The notes beneath the pieces were generated by a model, which ran no database searches, was not told the origin of the DNA, and saw nothing but the letters and a program-made list of their open reading frames with translations. This document shows positions 11,595-19,138 of a stretch of DNA of 42,155 nucleotides, piece by piece. The position numbers and the translations under genes are program-made. The first letter of the stretch is position 1. Each line of letters starts with the position of its first letter. The stretch comes from a virus: positions 1 through 42,155 of the IMG/VR virus record IMGVR_UViG_3300020156_000050; one strand, 5' to 3'.

Positions 11595-14047
11595 CAGATA
11601 CCGTCCTCCAGGCTGGGGCCGCTGAGCGGCAGGGTCGGGTCGACCTCCACCTCGATCTTAGCCTGGTGGTCGAAGGGCGAGGCCTGGGAACGCCTGATGT
11701 ACTTGAACCCCATCACGCCGTTGCGCTTGGCGGCCGGGTAGCCGCGCTCCTCGATCGCGCGGTAGAAGGCACGCGAGGACCAGCCCTTGAGGTCGAGGAA
11801 GTTCTCGGCGTCCGCCCAGTCCTGGAAGTCGCGGAAGAGGTCGGTGCGCCCCACCCAGTCGGTCGGGCCGCCCTTGGTGTAGAGGCTCTCCTCGGTGACC
11901 GAGATGAACTCGACCAGGGCGTCCGACTGCTTGCGGTAGTCGTCCGTCACGGCGGTGATGCTGGCCGGCTCCTGGAGGCCCGCGCGGTACCAGTCGACGG
12001 CGCCGGCGATCGCCCAGGCCAGGATGCCCTCGGCCTCGGCCATCAGCTTCTCCTGGAGGTTGTGGTCCCGCTCCTCGGGCTTGAAGTAGCGGCGCCACTC
12101 GATCAGCTTGACGCGGCGCCAGAGGCCCTCGTCCTGGCCCTTGAACGCCGGCTTGTAGTTGGTCGCCATGAGCAGGAGGAACTGCGGCCGGTACTCGAAG
12201 AACTCGCGGCGCAGGAAGCGGGCGGTGATCTTGTCCTGGCCGGTGACCCTCTTCAGGAGGGCCTCGTCCATCAGCTTCCCCTGGTTGCCCTCAGGAGCGA
12301 TGACAAGACGCGCGCCTGCCAGGGCAGCAAGGTCATTGGGAACACCATCTCCGCGACGAGCCTCGAAGGTGCTGAAGGGGGTGATGGTGGTGATGGGCTC
12401 GAAGATGGTCGTGAGGACGTCCGACCAGATGGACTTGCCATTGGCTCCCGTTCCGTAGTTGACGATGAAGACCTGCTCGTCCGTCTCGCCGGTGATCCCG
12501 TAGCCGACGACCCGCTGCATGTACGCCGGCATCTCGGGCTGGTCGGGGAAGACCTCCTGGAGGAACTGCATCCAGCGGGGTGCCGGCGTCGCCTTGCGGT
12601 AGTCGAGGTCGATGCGGCGGGTGAGGAGGAGGGAGGGGTCGTGCGGGAGCAGGGCGCCCGTCTTGAGGTCCACGACGCCGTTGCGGACGGCGAGGAGGTG
12701 AGGGTGGCGGTCGAAGTCGCCCAGCTCGGCGCGGATGCCCGGCAGGGACTTCAGCTCCTTGAGGACCGAGTCGATGCCCCGGCTGGTCTCCACGATCTGC
12801 TTGTAGCGCCAGGCGCTCGCCGCGAAGTCGGGGTCGTCGTCCACGGCCGCCTTGTACAGCTCCTCGAGGTCGCGGCCGATGAACTGGGCGGCGGTGCGGA
12901 CGTCGCCGTCGGGGGTCTTGGTCCAGACCCCGTTGTGGAGCTGGAAGAAGCCGGCGGCGTCGGTGAAGCGGAGCGGGTGCCCCTCGTTGGCCAGCTTGTC
13001 GCGGAGGTACTGAGCCCCGCCGATGTCGGCGAAGGGGTACGACCAGCGCTTGAGCTTGGCCTGCCGGCCAGTCACGGTGCCGAGCTTGGCAACCTCCTTG
13101 ACGAAGCCCTGACGGAACCAGGCCGGGTCCTCGGCCCTCCAGTCGGAGAGGTCGAGCCCGTCGCGCATGGGAAGGATCTTGGTGGTGATCCCACGGGCGA
13201 TCAGCGCCTCGGCGAGCTTCGCGGAGAACTGCTTGCCCGCCGAGTCGCCGTCGCCGGCCACAATGGCCGTACGGCCCTGGAGCATCTCAGCTACGCGGTC
13301 GAGGGTGGCCGAGTTCTCCACCAGGCCGGCACCCCGGATGGCCAGGGCGTCGTAACCGGTCGAGACGGCGGTGAGGGCGTCGCCCGGGCCCTCGGTGATG
13401 ATGACCTCCTCCCAGCCGCTGGTGCCGGGGAAGAAGCCGATGCGGGTCCACGAGGCCTTGGCGGGGTTGGCCGGCCCGGCCCAGCGGACCTGGGCGACGT
13501 TGTTCAGCGCGCGGGCCTGGAAGCCGAGCGGCCGGCCGTCGAGGTCGCGGAAGGGGACGACGAGGCGAGGCCCGCCGCCGAGGGACGCGGTCACGCCCAG
13601 GCCCAGACGGCGGGCGTCCTCGGGCTCGAGGCCGAAGCGCTGAGCGGCGTAGGCGAGGGCGTCCGCCCCCAGCGGAGTGTCGAGGTCCAGCGCCCAGGTG
13701 TTCAGCTGGTCGCCGAGCTCGGCGATCGCAGCCTCCTCGGGGAGGGCGTCGTTGGAGGCGGTCGTGTGCTCTGCGGAGTCGGGGTCGGCCTTCATGGCGG
13801 CCAGGTCCTTGATCGTCAGGCCGAGGGCCTTCATGACCTTCGTGTTGGAGCAGCCGGCCCGGCACTTCAGGAGGACCTTGCCGGACTCCTCCGAGACGGT
13901 GACGCGGAGAGAGGCCTTGTCGTCGTCGTGGCCAGGGCACTTGCACAGCCAACCGTCGCGCTCCTCCTCGGCGACCTGGAGCTTGGAGAGGAACTCCTCC
14001 AGGGTGATGCCATCGCCCGACGGCGTGTCGCTGACCTTGATCGTCAT
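11591..14047 (-). CDS. Primase-helicase (CHC2 zinc / TOPRIM / SF3 helicase)
   Basis: 818 residues. N-terminal zinc site CPGH (37-40) and CRAGC (62-66); TOPRIM core ITEGPGDAL (E219) with AGDGDSAG (D266, D268); C-terminal D5/SF3 helicase with Walker A YGTGANGKS (531-539), a Walker B-like LVIAPEG (581-587), sensor MATN (627-630) and an Arg finger pair near 644. It makes primers and unwinds DNA for the adjacent polymerase. A TACAAT promoter and AAGGG Shine-Dalgarno start this unit. Confidence 0.93.
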   Translation of the reverse strand: MTIKVSDTPSGDGITLEEFLSKLQVAEEERDGWLCKCPGHDDDKASLRVTVSEESGKVLLKCRAGCSNTKVMKALGLTIKDLAAMKADPDSAEHTTASNDALPEEAAIAELGDQLNTWALDLDTPLGADALAYAAQRFGLEPEDARRLGLGVTASLGGGPRLVVPFRDLDGRPLGFQARALNNVAQVRWAGPANPAKASWTRIGFFPGTSGWEEVIITEGPGDALTAVSTGYDALAIRGAGLVENSATLDRVAEMLQGRTAIVAGDGDSAGKQFSAKLAEALIARGITTKILPMRDGLDLSDWRAEDPAWFRQGFVKEVAKLGTVTGRQAKLKRWSYPFADIGGAQYLRDKLANEGHPLRFTDAAGFFQLHNGVWTKTPDGDVRTAAQFIGRDLEELYKAAVDDDPDFAASAWRYKQIVETSRGIDSVLKELKSLPGIRAELGDFDRHPHLLAVRNGVVDLKTGALLPHDPSLLLTRRIDLDYRKATPAPRWMQFLQEVFPDQPEMPAYMQRVVGYGITGETDEQVFIVNYGTGANGKSIWSDVLTTIFEPITTITPFSTFEARRGDGVPNDLAALAGARLVIAPEGNQGKLMDEALLKRVTGQDKITARFLRREFFEYRPQFLLLMATNYKPAFKGQDEGLWRRVKLIEWRRYFKPEERDHNLQEKLMAEAEGILAWAIAGAVDWYRAGLQEPASITAVTDDYRKQSDALVEFISVTEESLYTKGGPTDWVGRTDLFRDFQDWADAENFLDLKGWSSRAFYRAIEERGYPAAKRNGVMGFKYIRRSQASPFDHQAKIEVEVDPTLPLSGPSLEDGIW

Positions 14048-14086
14048 GCGGTCCCTTCTGGTCGGTAGGGCGGACAGGGTAGTTTC

Positions 14087-14092
14087 ATTGTA
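14087..14092 (-). promoter_or_regulatory. -10 box (TACAAT) for the replication genes
   Basis: GTGC-TACAAT lies 39 bases before the primase-helicase ATG, directly downstream of a GC hairpin. This message has a leader with AGAAGGGA as ribosome site, unlike the leaderless units. Confidence 0.6.
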
Positions 14093-14112
14093 GCACCCCT
14101 GAACGCACGAGG

Positions 14113-14149
14113 GCCCCGCCCCCGGGCTACTCGAGCCTGGAGGCGGGGC
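14113..14149 (-). terminator. GC hairpin terminator
   Basis: An 8-bp outer stem (GCCCCGCC / GGCGGGGC) with further inner pairing (CCGGGCT / AGCCTGG), between the stop at 14164 and the promoter at 14087. Confidence 0.6.
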
Positions 14150-14163
14150 GATCAGGGCGGGGC

Positions 14164-14352
14164 CTAGCGGAGCCCCTGCCCGAACATGGCCGAGGCCATC
14201 AGCAGGGCGGTCTGCTCCGCCGGCGGGGTCGCGAACTCCTTAGCCAGGAGGGCGTCGCGGAACGTGGCCGCGAGGTCGGCGAAGCTGTTCGCCGCCTCGA
14301 TGATGTCGAGGGGGTTCGGGCCCTGGAGCTCGCCCGGCTTCGGGGCGGCCAT
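14164..14352 (-). CDS. Hypothetical small helical protein
   Basis: 62 residues; central helix LDIIEAANSFADLAATFRDAL, then a second Ala-rich helix. Coupled to the preceding gene by TGATG. Unknown function. Confidence 0.66.
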   Translation of the reverse strand: MAAPKPGELQGPNPLDIIEAANSFADLAATFRDALLAKEFATPPAEQTALLMASAMFGQGLR

Positions 14353-14630
14353 CAGGCGACCCGGTACTTGGCGAAGCCGGCGACCTCGTTCATGCCGTCG
14401 ACCCAGGCGGAGAGCTTCTCGGGCGCCATGTCCTTCAGGGCGTCGAGCGTCTTGGCCTGGGACCAGGCCTGCTTGGTGTCGCGACGGACGAGGATCGGGG
14501 ACGGGCCGACGTGGCGGTCGCCCTCGGCCTGCACCTGCTCGATGACGTCGGCGAGCTCGCCGAGGGTCATCTCGGTGCTGAAGTCCCCGACGGGGGCGGC
14601 GGGGTCGATGTGGGTGTTGGTCTCAAGCAT
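14352..14630 (-). CDS. Hypothetical protein
   Basis: 92 residues. The ATG at 14630 is chosen for its CAGGGAG site and upstream TACAAT; the longer frame would cross a hairpin. A helical segment (TLGELADVIEQVQAEGD) is followed by a beta-like stretch (VGPSPILVRR). No family recognised. Confidence 0.66.
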   Translation of the reverse strand: MLETNTHIDPAAPVGDFSTEMTLGELADVIEQVQAEGDRHVGPSPILVRRDTKQAWSQAKTLDALKDMAPEKLSAWVDGMNEVAGFAKYRVA

Positions 14631-14665
14631 GGCGTGCTCCCTGTTCGTGGTGGGCTGTTGATACG

Positions 14666-14671
14666 ATTGTA
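14666..14671 (-). promoter_or_regulatory. -10 box (TACAAT)
   Basis: Same hexamer as at 14087, abutting the terminator hairpin at 14672, 35 bases before the ATG at 14630. Confidence 0.58.
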
Positions 14672-14706
14672 GGCCCCGCACCCGGGGGTTAGCCGGGCAC
14701 GGGGCC
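14672..14706 (-). terminator. GC hairpin terminator (minus-strand specific)
   Basis: A 14-bp stem (GGCCCCGTGCCCGG with CCGGGTGCGGGGCC) in which two pairs are G-U in the minus-strand RNA but A-C mismatches on the plus strand, so the structure is stable only in leftward transcripts. It follows the gene ending at 14713. Confidence 0.62.
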
Positions 14707-14712
14707 GGGGTT

Positions 14713-15009
14713 TCAGAGACCGAACTCGCGGGGGTACATCTCCTCGAGCTCCTCGATCGCGAGCTCGAGGGCCCGTGCGAAGTGGTCGAGGACGGTGGCG
14801 GCGTCCTGGTCAGCGGGGTAGATGACACCGAAGCCGTCGTTGTCCATGACGATGGAGACCGGGAACTCGTTGTCGGAGATGGTCTGAACAGCCCAGCACA
14901 GGTTGTTCGTGACGGACGCGTCCGGGAGGAAGTCCGAGAGGGCCTCCTCGTAGCTGACGACGAGAGCGTGGCTGGCCTCGTGGCTGAGGCGGATCGTGTT
15001 GTTGTTCAT
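14713..15009 (-). CDS. Hypothetical acidic protein
   Basis: 98 residues, acidic, ending in a long helix (ARALELAIEELEEMYPREFGL). It begins a single-gene unit: TACGAT, six bases, ATG, and a terminator hairpin after its stop. Function unknown. Confidence 0.68.
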   Translation of the reverse strand: MNNNTIRLSHEASHALVVSYEEALSDFLPDASVTNNLCWAVQTISDNEFPVSIVMDNDGFGVIYPADQDAATVLDHFARALELAIEELEEMYPREFGL

Positions 15010-15015
15010 GCTCTA

Positions 15016-15021
15016 ATCGTA
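15016..15021 (-). promoter_or_regulatory. -10 box of a leaderless promoter (TACGAT)
   Basis: TACGAT followed by six bases and the ATG at 15009, in a 27-base gap that has no room for a leader with ribosome site. Confidence 0.62.
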
Positions 15022-15036
15022 CCACGCGAGGCGCAG

Positions 15037-15366
15037 CTACTGGCCGGGGGTCTCCCGGGACTGGAGCAGGAGAATGAAGTCGGAGAGGGGCATGGCCACG
15101 ACGGCCTCGCCCATCCGCTTGCCCCCCTGCTTGACGACCGCGACCCCGATCGGCCGGCCGGCCCGACGCTTCTGGGCCTGGGCGCCGGCGACCCCGACGC
15201 GGACGCCCTCGGCGAGGTTCTTCCACGCCTTGGCCTGCACGACCACGTCTCCGGCCACGTGGAGGTCGCCGACGTCGACAGGCCTATCCTGCCGCGGCCG
15301 GACGGCGCGGACGCCGGCGGCCCGGAACGTCTTCTCGAGGTCGTACTCGAAGCGCTTGCCGTCCAT
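15037..15366 (-). CDS. PD-(D/E)XK nuclease-like protein (Holliday junction resolvase type)
   Basis: 109 residues. KRFEYDLEKTFRAAGV places a Glu in the first helix, VDVGDLHV supplies the Asp, and VVQAKAWKN gives the Q/E-x-K of the active site, the order expected for Hjc/VRR-like nucleases. The C-terminal part (LSDFILLLQ) would complete the fold. It could resolve branched replication or packaging intermediates. Glu is replaced by Gln in the central motif, as in some resolvases. Overlaps the redoxin start? No: it lies directly downstream of the redoxin gene and is coupled to it by TGATG. Confidence 0.65.
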   Translation of the reverse strand: MDGKRFEYDLEKTFRAAGVRAVRPRQDRPVDVGDLHVAGDVVVQAKAWKNLAEGVRVGVAGAQAQKRRAGRPIGVAVVKQGGKRMGEAVVAMPLSDFILLLQSRETPGQ

Positions 15367-15596
15367 CAGTTCACCGAGCGGATGATGTTGCCCAGGTCGG
15401 CGATGCCGAACAGCTCGCCCTCGAACTCGAGGATGGGCGTCTGGAGCAGGGGCACGCCCAGACGCTCCTTCAGCTCCTCGACCTTCTCGGGGTCCTGGGT
15501 GAGGTCCACCTTGGCCGCGAGCATGCCGGCGCCCTCGAGACGGGCCTCGGCGACCTTACAGGGGGCGCAGGTGGGGGTGGAGTAGAGGATGACCAT
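15366..15596 (-). CDS. NrdH-type glutaredoxin/thioredoxin-like protein
   Basis: 76 residues with the CAPC redox motif (C10, C13) after a first beta strand (MVILYST) and a cis-Pro region (LLQTPILEF). Size and layout match NrdH-redoxins, which reduce ribonucleotide reductase. No reductase gene is in the window, so it would act with the host enzyme or another phage protein. It is the first gene of a unit divergent to the plus-strand operon at 15670. Confidence 0.78.
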   Translation of the reverse strand: MVILYSTPTCAPCKVAEARLEGAGMLAAKVDLTQDPEKVEELKERLGVPLLQTPILEFEGELFGIADLGNIIRSVN

Positions 15597-15657
15597 GCGG
15601 TCCAATCTTCCCGGGCTCTCCCGGGCATAGGGGGTGGCGCAGAGCGCAGGGTCTGTG

Positions 15658-15663
15658 TAAGAT
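15658..15663 (+). promoter_or_regulatory. -10 box of a leaderless promoter (TAAGAT)
   Basis: TAAGAT, ATAGAT, then ATG at 15670. Upstream in the divergent gap is a short CCCGGG-type inverted repeat. Confidence 0.62.
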
Positions 15664-15669
15664 ATAGAT

Positions 15670-16077
15670 ATGAACAGCAACGAAACCACCAACCTGAACC
15701 TCGTCTCCCTCGGATCGGTCGTGGACTTCCGCGGCACTGAGTACACGGTCATCAAGCACAACCCGAAGAACACGCAGATCAAGCGGTCGTCGGACGGCGT
15801 CATCTTCAACCTGAACGGCTCGGCGCCGGTCAAGGTCCTCGAGAAGGCCACGTTCGAGAAGTCGCTCGACACGCGGTTCGCCGCGGCGGTCGTGAAGATC
15901 AAGATGGGCGACGCGGTCCGCGTCCCCAACGGCCGCCTCAAGGGCACCGTGGGGATCGTCTCGAAGGTCACGTCGACCCGCATCGAGGTCGCCCAGCTCG
16001 GAGGCGCAGGCTTCTGGGTGAGCATCCACGCGGACCTCGACGTCATCACCCGCGACGAGTACATCGCGAGCCTGTGA
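15670..16077 (+). CDS. KOW-like domain protein
   Basis: 135 residues. The C-terminal part (about 78-110), MGDAVRVPNGRLKGTVGIVS, has the KOW/SH3-like signature found in ribosome- or polymerase-binding proteins such as NusG and L24. The N-terminal part has a second beta-rich segment. It heads a three-gene plus-strand operon ending in a strong hairpin. A link to transcription or translation is a guess. Confidence 0.62.
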   Translation: MNSNETTNLNLVSLGSVVDFRGTEYTVIKHNPKNTQIKRSSDGVIFNLNGSAPVKVLEKATFEKSLDTRFAAAVVKIKMGDAVRVPNGRLKGTVGIVSKVTSTRIEVAQLGGAGFWVSIHADLDVITRDEYIASL

Positions 16078-16187
16078 TGATCGCCGAGATTGTGGCCTCG
16101 GTCCACCCGCTCATCTGGGCGGCAGCCGCGGTGTCCGGCGTCACCGTCGGCATCGCCGTGGAGATGGTCTGGGGGCGGAAGGAATGA
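16077..16187 (+). CDS. Small single-span membrane protein
   Basis: 36 residues: short N-terminus, hydrophobic helix (about 11-30, PLIWAAAAVSGVTVGIAVEM), basic end VWGRKE. TGATG overlap with the KOW-like gene and ATGA overlap with the next ORF support real translation. Confidence 0.55.
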   Translation: MIAEIVASVHPLIWAAAAVSGVTVGIAVEMVWGRKE

Positions 16188-16273
16188 GCAACGTCCCGCA
16201 CCTGCCGCCCCCTCCCGAGACCGACCACCACGGAATCACGCACAAGCCCCTCCAGAACCCCGACCGCGACTAG
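16184..16273 (+). CDS. Short proline-rich peptide
   Basis: 29 residues (MSNVPHLPPPPETDHHG onward), coupled by ATGA and preceded by GGAAGG. No transmembrane segment or domain. It is the last ORF before the terminator. Its reality rests on the overlap pattern. Confidence 0.42.
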   Translation: MSNVPHLPPPPETDHHGITHKPLQNPDRD

Positions 16274-16282
16274 ACGACGAAG

Positions 16283-16312
16283 GCCCGTACCCCGGAGTAG
16301 TGGGGTACGGGC
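16283..16312 (+). terminator. Strong hairpin terminator of the plus-strand operon
   Basis: A perfect 11-bp stem (GCCCGTACCCC / GGGGTACGGGC) with an 8-base loop, ten bases after the last plus-strand stop. The following 129 bases up to 16442 hold no visible gene. Confidence 0.75.
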
Positions 16313-16441
16313 TCTCGCCGTTATGAGGCGCCCCTAACAGCAAGCACCCGCCGCGAGACGGGCCTGTGTCTTGGAGCTCGCGCTCCGCAGGGTCCCTGGT
16401 CTGGGCGCCGGCTACTGCGGCCCCTTGTTCGCCTCAGCCGG

Positions 16442-17191
16442 TCAGAAGGCCGGCTTGTCCTCGTCGCCGGCGACCTCGGGCTTCTCAGCCCCGCCGACGG
16501 AGCCGCGGACGATGAGCTCCGGCTTGGTCCAGGTGAACTTCTTCCCCTCGACCGTGGTCAGCTTCAGGACGGCCTTGATGGGGCCCTCCGGGAGGCGACG
16601 GAGCTTGGGCTCCGGGTCGTTGTGCACCAGCGACCAGCCGCCCGAGCGGAACTCGAACGTGCCCCACTCGGGGTGGTCGGCGACGGTGAACTTGATCCGG
16701 ATATCCGGGCTGGAGCCGAGGCCCTTCTTGGCCTTGGCCTTGCGGGTGGCGAGGTCCTGGCCGAGCTGGGGGTCGGGGTTGCCGACCTCGTACTCGTCCT
16801 CGAAGTCCTCGCCGACGGCCGTGATGACCTCGCCGTCGGTGGCGTACATGAAGTCGCCGTCCTTGGCCCGGCGGACCAGCGAGCTCTTGTAGCTGCCCGC
16901 CCCCTCGAGGATGATGTTCACCGAGTCGGTCGTGGTGAACACCTCGAGGTAGTCCTCGCCGGCGGCGTCCCACTCCTGGACACCGTCCTTGGCCGCGTCC
17001 TCGCCCAGCTTGGACTTGTCCACGCCGAACGCCTTAGCGATCGCGGACGCGATCTTGGCGTCGCCGGTCGTGATGCGGAAGGCCGACAGGCTCGCCGGCG
17101 TGCCGTCGATCTGGTAGCCGGAGCGGAAGCGGCCGACGACGTCGGACTGCTCTTCGGGGGTGGTCTCTGCGTCAGTGTTGATCTTGAGCAT
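16442..17191 (-). CDS. phiC31 gp3-like protein (recombination directionality factor family)
   Basis: 249 residues. Residues about 12-60 (VGRFRSGYQIDGTPASL, then SAFRITTGDAKIASAIAKAFG) and VQEWD/YLEVFTTTDSVNIIL match the conserved core of the phiC31 gp3-like family. phiC31 gp3 switches a serine integrase to excision, but relatives occur in lytic phages and probably have a replication or recombination role. No integrase is visible here. The start at 17191 has AGGAGA upstream, somewhat far (13 bases). Confidence 0.68.
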   Translation of the reverse strand: MLKINTDAETTPEEQSDVVGRFRSGYQIDGTPASLSAFRITTGDAKIASAIAKAFGVDKSKLGEDAAKDGVQEWDAAGEDYLEVFTTTDSVNIILEGAGSYKSSLVRRAKDGDFMYATDGEVITAVGEDFEDEYEVGNPDPQLGQDLATRKAKAKKGLGSSPDIRIKFTVADHPEWGTFEFRSGGWSLVHNDPEPKLRRLPEGPIKAVLKLTTVEGKKFTWTKPELIVRGSVGGAEKPEVAGDEDKPAF

Positions 17192-17207
17192 GGTTGGTGT
17201 GATTCTC

Positions 17208-17717
17208 CTAGTTGAGAACGGGCGCCGACGTGCTGTCGGCAGTGACCCAGTACGCTCCGCGCTCGGCGAAGTGCTGGGAGTAGAAGGCGCCCACGAGGGG
17301 CTGCTTGTCATCGAAGGTCTCGCCGCGGGCCTCGATCCTGGACCGGCGCACGGCCTGGTCGGCCTTCATGCCGAGGAGGAGCACGCCGTGGCGGGCGGCG
17401 AGGCGCTCCAGCCGGCGGGCCTGCCTGTCGGTGATCCGGGCACGGCCGCGGTAGATGCGGCCGTAGATGAGCTCGCTGAGGAACGAGCGGTCGATGTAGG
17501 TCGAGACGCCGGCCTCGCGGAAGGCGAGCGCGTCCAGGAGCTGGGCGCGGTAGTGCCGGTAGAGCGAGCCCGGCAGGCGGTGGTCGCTGGCGTCGTTGTG
17601 GATGACCCGGGGGACCGCCGTCCCGCCGTCGAGGTGGGCCTTGGCCATGCGCTGGACGAACGTGGTCTTGCCGGTGCCGTCCGCGCCCTCGATGAGGATG
17701 ATCTGTGCGTCGGTCAT
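17208..17717 (-). CDS. Deoxynucleoside monophosphate kinase (thymidylate kinase-like)
   Basis: 169 residues with P-loop EGADGTGKTTF (10-20), a DRS motif (TYIDRSFLSELIYG) like the DR(Y/H/S) of thymidylate kinases, and a lid-like Arg-rich segment (ARITDRQARRLERL). It phosphorylates dNMPs to dNDPs. Directly coupled (ATGA) to the dUTPase/dCTPase gene. In a cytosine-replacement scheme it would do the job of T4 gp1 on modified dCMP; otherwise it supports dTTP synthesis. Confidence 0.78.
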   Translation of the reverse strand: MTDAQIILIEGADGTGKTTFVQRMAKAHLDGGTAVPRVIHNDASDHRLPGSLYRHYRAQLLDALAFREAGVSTYIDRSFLSELIYGRIYRGRARITDRQARRLERLAARHGVLLLGMKADQAVRRSRIEARGETFDDKQPLVGAFYSQHFAERGAYWVTADSTSAPVLN

Positions 17718-18286
17718 GAGAAGGAGCCCTCCAGGTGGGTGCCGCCCGCGAACTCGGGCTTGGGGTAGAAGCGGCCGCGGGAGACACACATGACGCCGCC
17801 CCTGACCTCGTCGCTGCCCAGCCGCTGGCGGGTCGGGTAGCACTCGACCGCGTCGTCGTCAAGGGCCCGGTTGCACCCGGGACACTTGGTCGAGACGCCG
17901 TCGTAGCCGTCCTCCTGGCGCTTGACGTTCTTGGCGTGCTTGGCGTGGTAGCGCCGGCGCACCTCGTCGGCGTCGAGGCCGAGGACGAGGAAGTCGTTGA
18001 GGAGGAAGTGGAGCATGTCGATCGCCTCGCCACGGGCGGCCTCGAGGTTCACGAAGCGCTTGGTGGCCCAGGGCTTCCAGCCGGTCTCGGACTCGAGCTC
18101 GACCATCTCGTGGAGGAGCGCCTTGTGGTTCCACTGGATGAACTCGGTGACGGCCTCGGCGGCGATAGCACCCCCCGCGGGGATGCGCGCCTCGAGCAGG
18201 TCGAAGAGCACCGACGGGTGCATCGTGGGCATCTTCGTCTGGAGCTCGGACTGGGCGTCCAGGAGCTCCTGCAGGGTGTCGGTCAT
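17714..18286 (-). CDS. All-alpha dimeric dUTPase/dCTPase-family pyrophosphatase with zinc-finger tail
   Basis: 190 residues. Metal-binding HEMVELE (E60, E63), EAIDMLHFLLND (E87, D90), and the dimeric-dUTPase motif KN-x-x-RQ-x-x-GY (119-128) identify the all-alpha NTP pyrophosphatase clan that includes phage dUTPases and T4 dCTPase gp56. It would convert dUTP or dCTP to the monophosphate. The C-terminal 55 residues add CPGC (135-138) and further Cys residues, probably a zinc finger. Its message starts at TAGAAT eight bases from the ATG. Confidence 0.76.
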   Translation of the reverse strand: MTDTLQELLDAQSELQTKMPTMHPSVLFDLLEARIPAGGAIAAEAVTEFIQWNHKALLHEMVELESETGWKPWATKRFVNLEAARGEAIDMLHFLLNDFLVLGLDADEVRRRYHAKHAKNVKRQEDGYDGVSTKCPGCNRALDDDAVECYPTRQRLGSDEVRGGVMCVSRGRFYPKPEFAGGTHLEGSFS

Positions 18287-18294
18287 GAAGTTCC

Positions 18295-18300
18295 ATTCTA
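18295..18300 (-). promoter_or_regulatory. -10 box (TAGAAT), near-leaderless
   Basis: TAGAAT is eight bases before the ATG at 18286, two more than in the other units. It is divergent to the promoter at 18355. Confidence 0.55.
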
Positions 18301-18354
18301 ACGTGCGGTAGGGCAGTCCCGCCTAACCCCGGGACCATCCCCGGGCCGGCGGGC

Positions 18355-18360
18355 TACGAT
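18355..18360 (+). promoter_or_regulatory. -10 box of a leaderless promoter (TACGAT)
   Basis: TACGAT, six bases, ATG at 18367. A CCCGGG inverted repeat (about 18328-18345) lies between this and the divergent minus-strand promoter. Confidence 0.6.
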
Positions 18361-18366
18361 GTACTT

Positions 18367-18564
18367 ATGGCAATGAACAAGGACCTCAAGAAGCTCATCG
18401 CGACGGTCGAGGCGCAGGGATGCGTCGTGACAGTCTCGACCAAGGGCCACCTGCTCTTCAACAAGGACGGCCGGCGAGTCGCCGTGACCGGCTCGACACC
18501 CAGCGACGTCAGGTCCTTCAGGAACCTGAAGGCCGACCTGCGGCGAGCCGGCTACGACGTCTAG
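18367..18564 (+). CDS. HicA-like mRNA interferase-fold protein
   Basis: 65 residues in the compact HicA layout: helix DLKKLIATVEAQG, strand, KGHLLFNKDGRRVAV with the catalytic-position His, and a final helix SFRNLKADLRRAGYDV. HicA toxins are dsRBD-fold RNases. No HicB-like antitoxin is adjacent, so it is orphan, perhaps used against host mRNA. Leaderless plus-strand moron; its TAG shares a CTAG palindrome with the convergent gene's stop. Confidence 0.7.
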   Translation: MAMNKDLKKLIATVEAQGCVVTVSTKGHLLFNKDGRRVAVTGSTPSDVRSFRNLKADLRRAGYDV

Positions 18565-18938
18565 GCCGGCGGGCGGTAGGCCCGGGAGTCGACCCACGCA
18601 GCCAAGTGGCTGAGGGTCATCTCCTGGGCCTCGCCGATCGGCTCGACGGGGTTCCACACCCAGACGCGCCGGTCGGGGTCGTCGTAGTCCTCGGTCAGCT
18701 CGCGGACGACGCGCACCTCGGTGCGGTCCTGGCGGGCGCGGGCGCGGAGCCAGGCGAGCTGCCCACGGCCCACGGCCTTCTCATGCTTCTTCTTGAACTC
18801 GATGACGGTCAGCTTGCCACGGGGGCCGAGCTGCTCAAAGTCCGCGTCGCCGCGGTAGATGAGCCCCTCGCCGTACACCGTGGCGCCGAGCCAGGACTGG
18901 AAGTCGTCCAGCCCCTGCTGGGCCCAGGCCTTCGTCAC
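18561..18938 (-). CDS. PD-(D/E)XK nuclease-like protein
   Basis: 125 residues. YRGDADFEQ (D31, D33) and VIEFKKKHEKA (E47, K49) form a D-(x)n-E-x-K active site, with a conserved Gln-containing helix (RGQLAWLRA) after it. This fits small VRR-NUC or Vsr-like nucleases. GTG start coupled by GTGA to the gene before it, in a run with the RecB-like exonuclease. Confidence 0.55.
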   Translation of the reverse strand: MTKAWAQQGLDDFQSWLGATVYGEGLIYRGDADFEQLGPRGKLTVIEFKKKHEKAVGRGQLAWLRARARQDRTEVRVVRELTEDYDDPDRRVWVWNPVEPIGEAQEMTLSHLAAWVDSRAYRPPA

Positions 18939-19138
18939 AGGTCCCCGAAGTAGGTGTAGACGTAGTAGGGGAAGTCGGGGTCCCCCTGCGGGTCGCTGCG
19001 GAGGTACTGCTCCACCCGGCCGGCGAAGAGCCCGCCCACGCGGACCTCCACCAGCGAGGCCGGCTTGCCGTTGACCTCCAGCTCGAAGTCGCGGACCTCG
19101 CCCTCCATGGAGCCGCCCACGAACGCGCACGTGGCCAT
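18935..19138 (-). CDS. Hypothetical protein
   Basis: 67 residues, beta-rich (DFELEVNGKPASLVEVRVGG), ending YYVYTYFGDL. Coupled to the exonuclease gene by TGATG. No family recognised. Confidence 0.65.
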   Translation of the reverse strand: MATCAFVGGSMEGEVRDFELEVNGKPASLVEVRVGGLFAGRVEQYLRSDPQGDPDFPYYVYTYFGDL

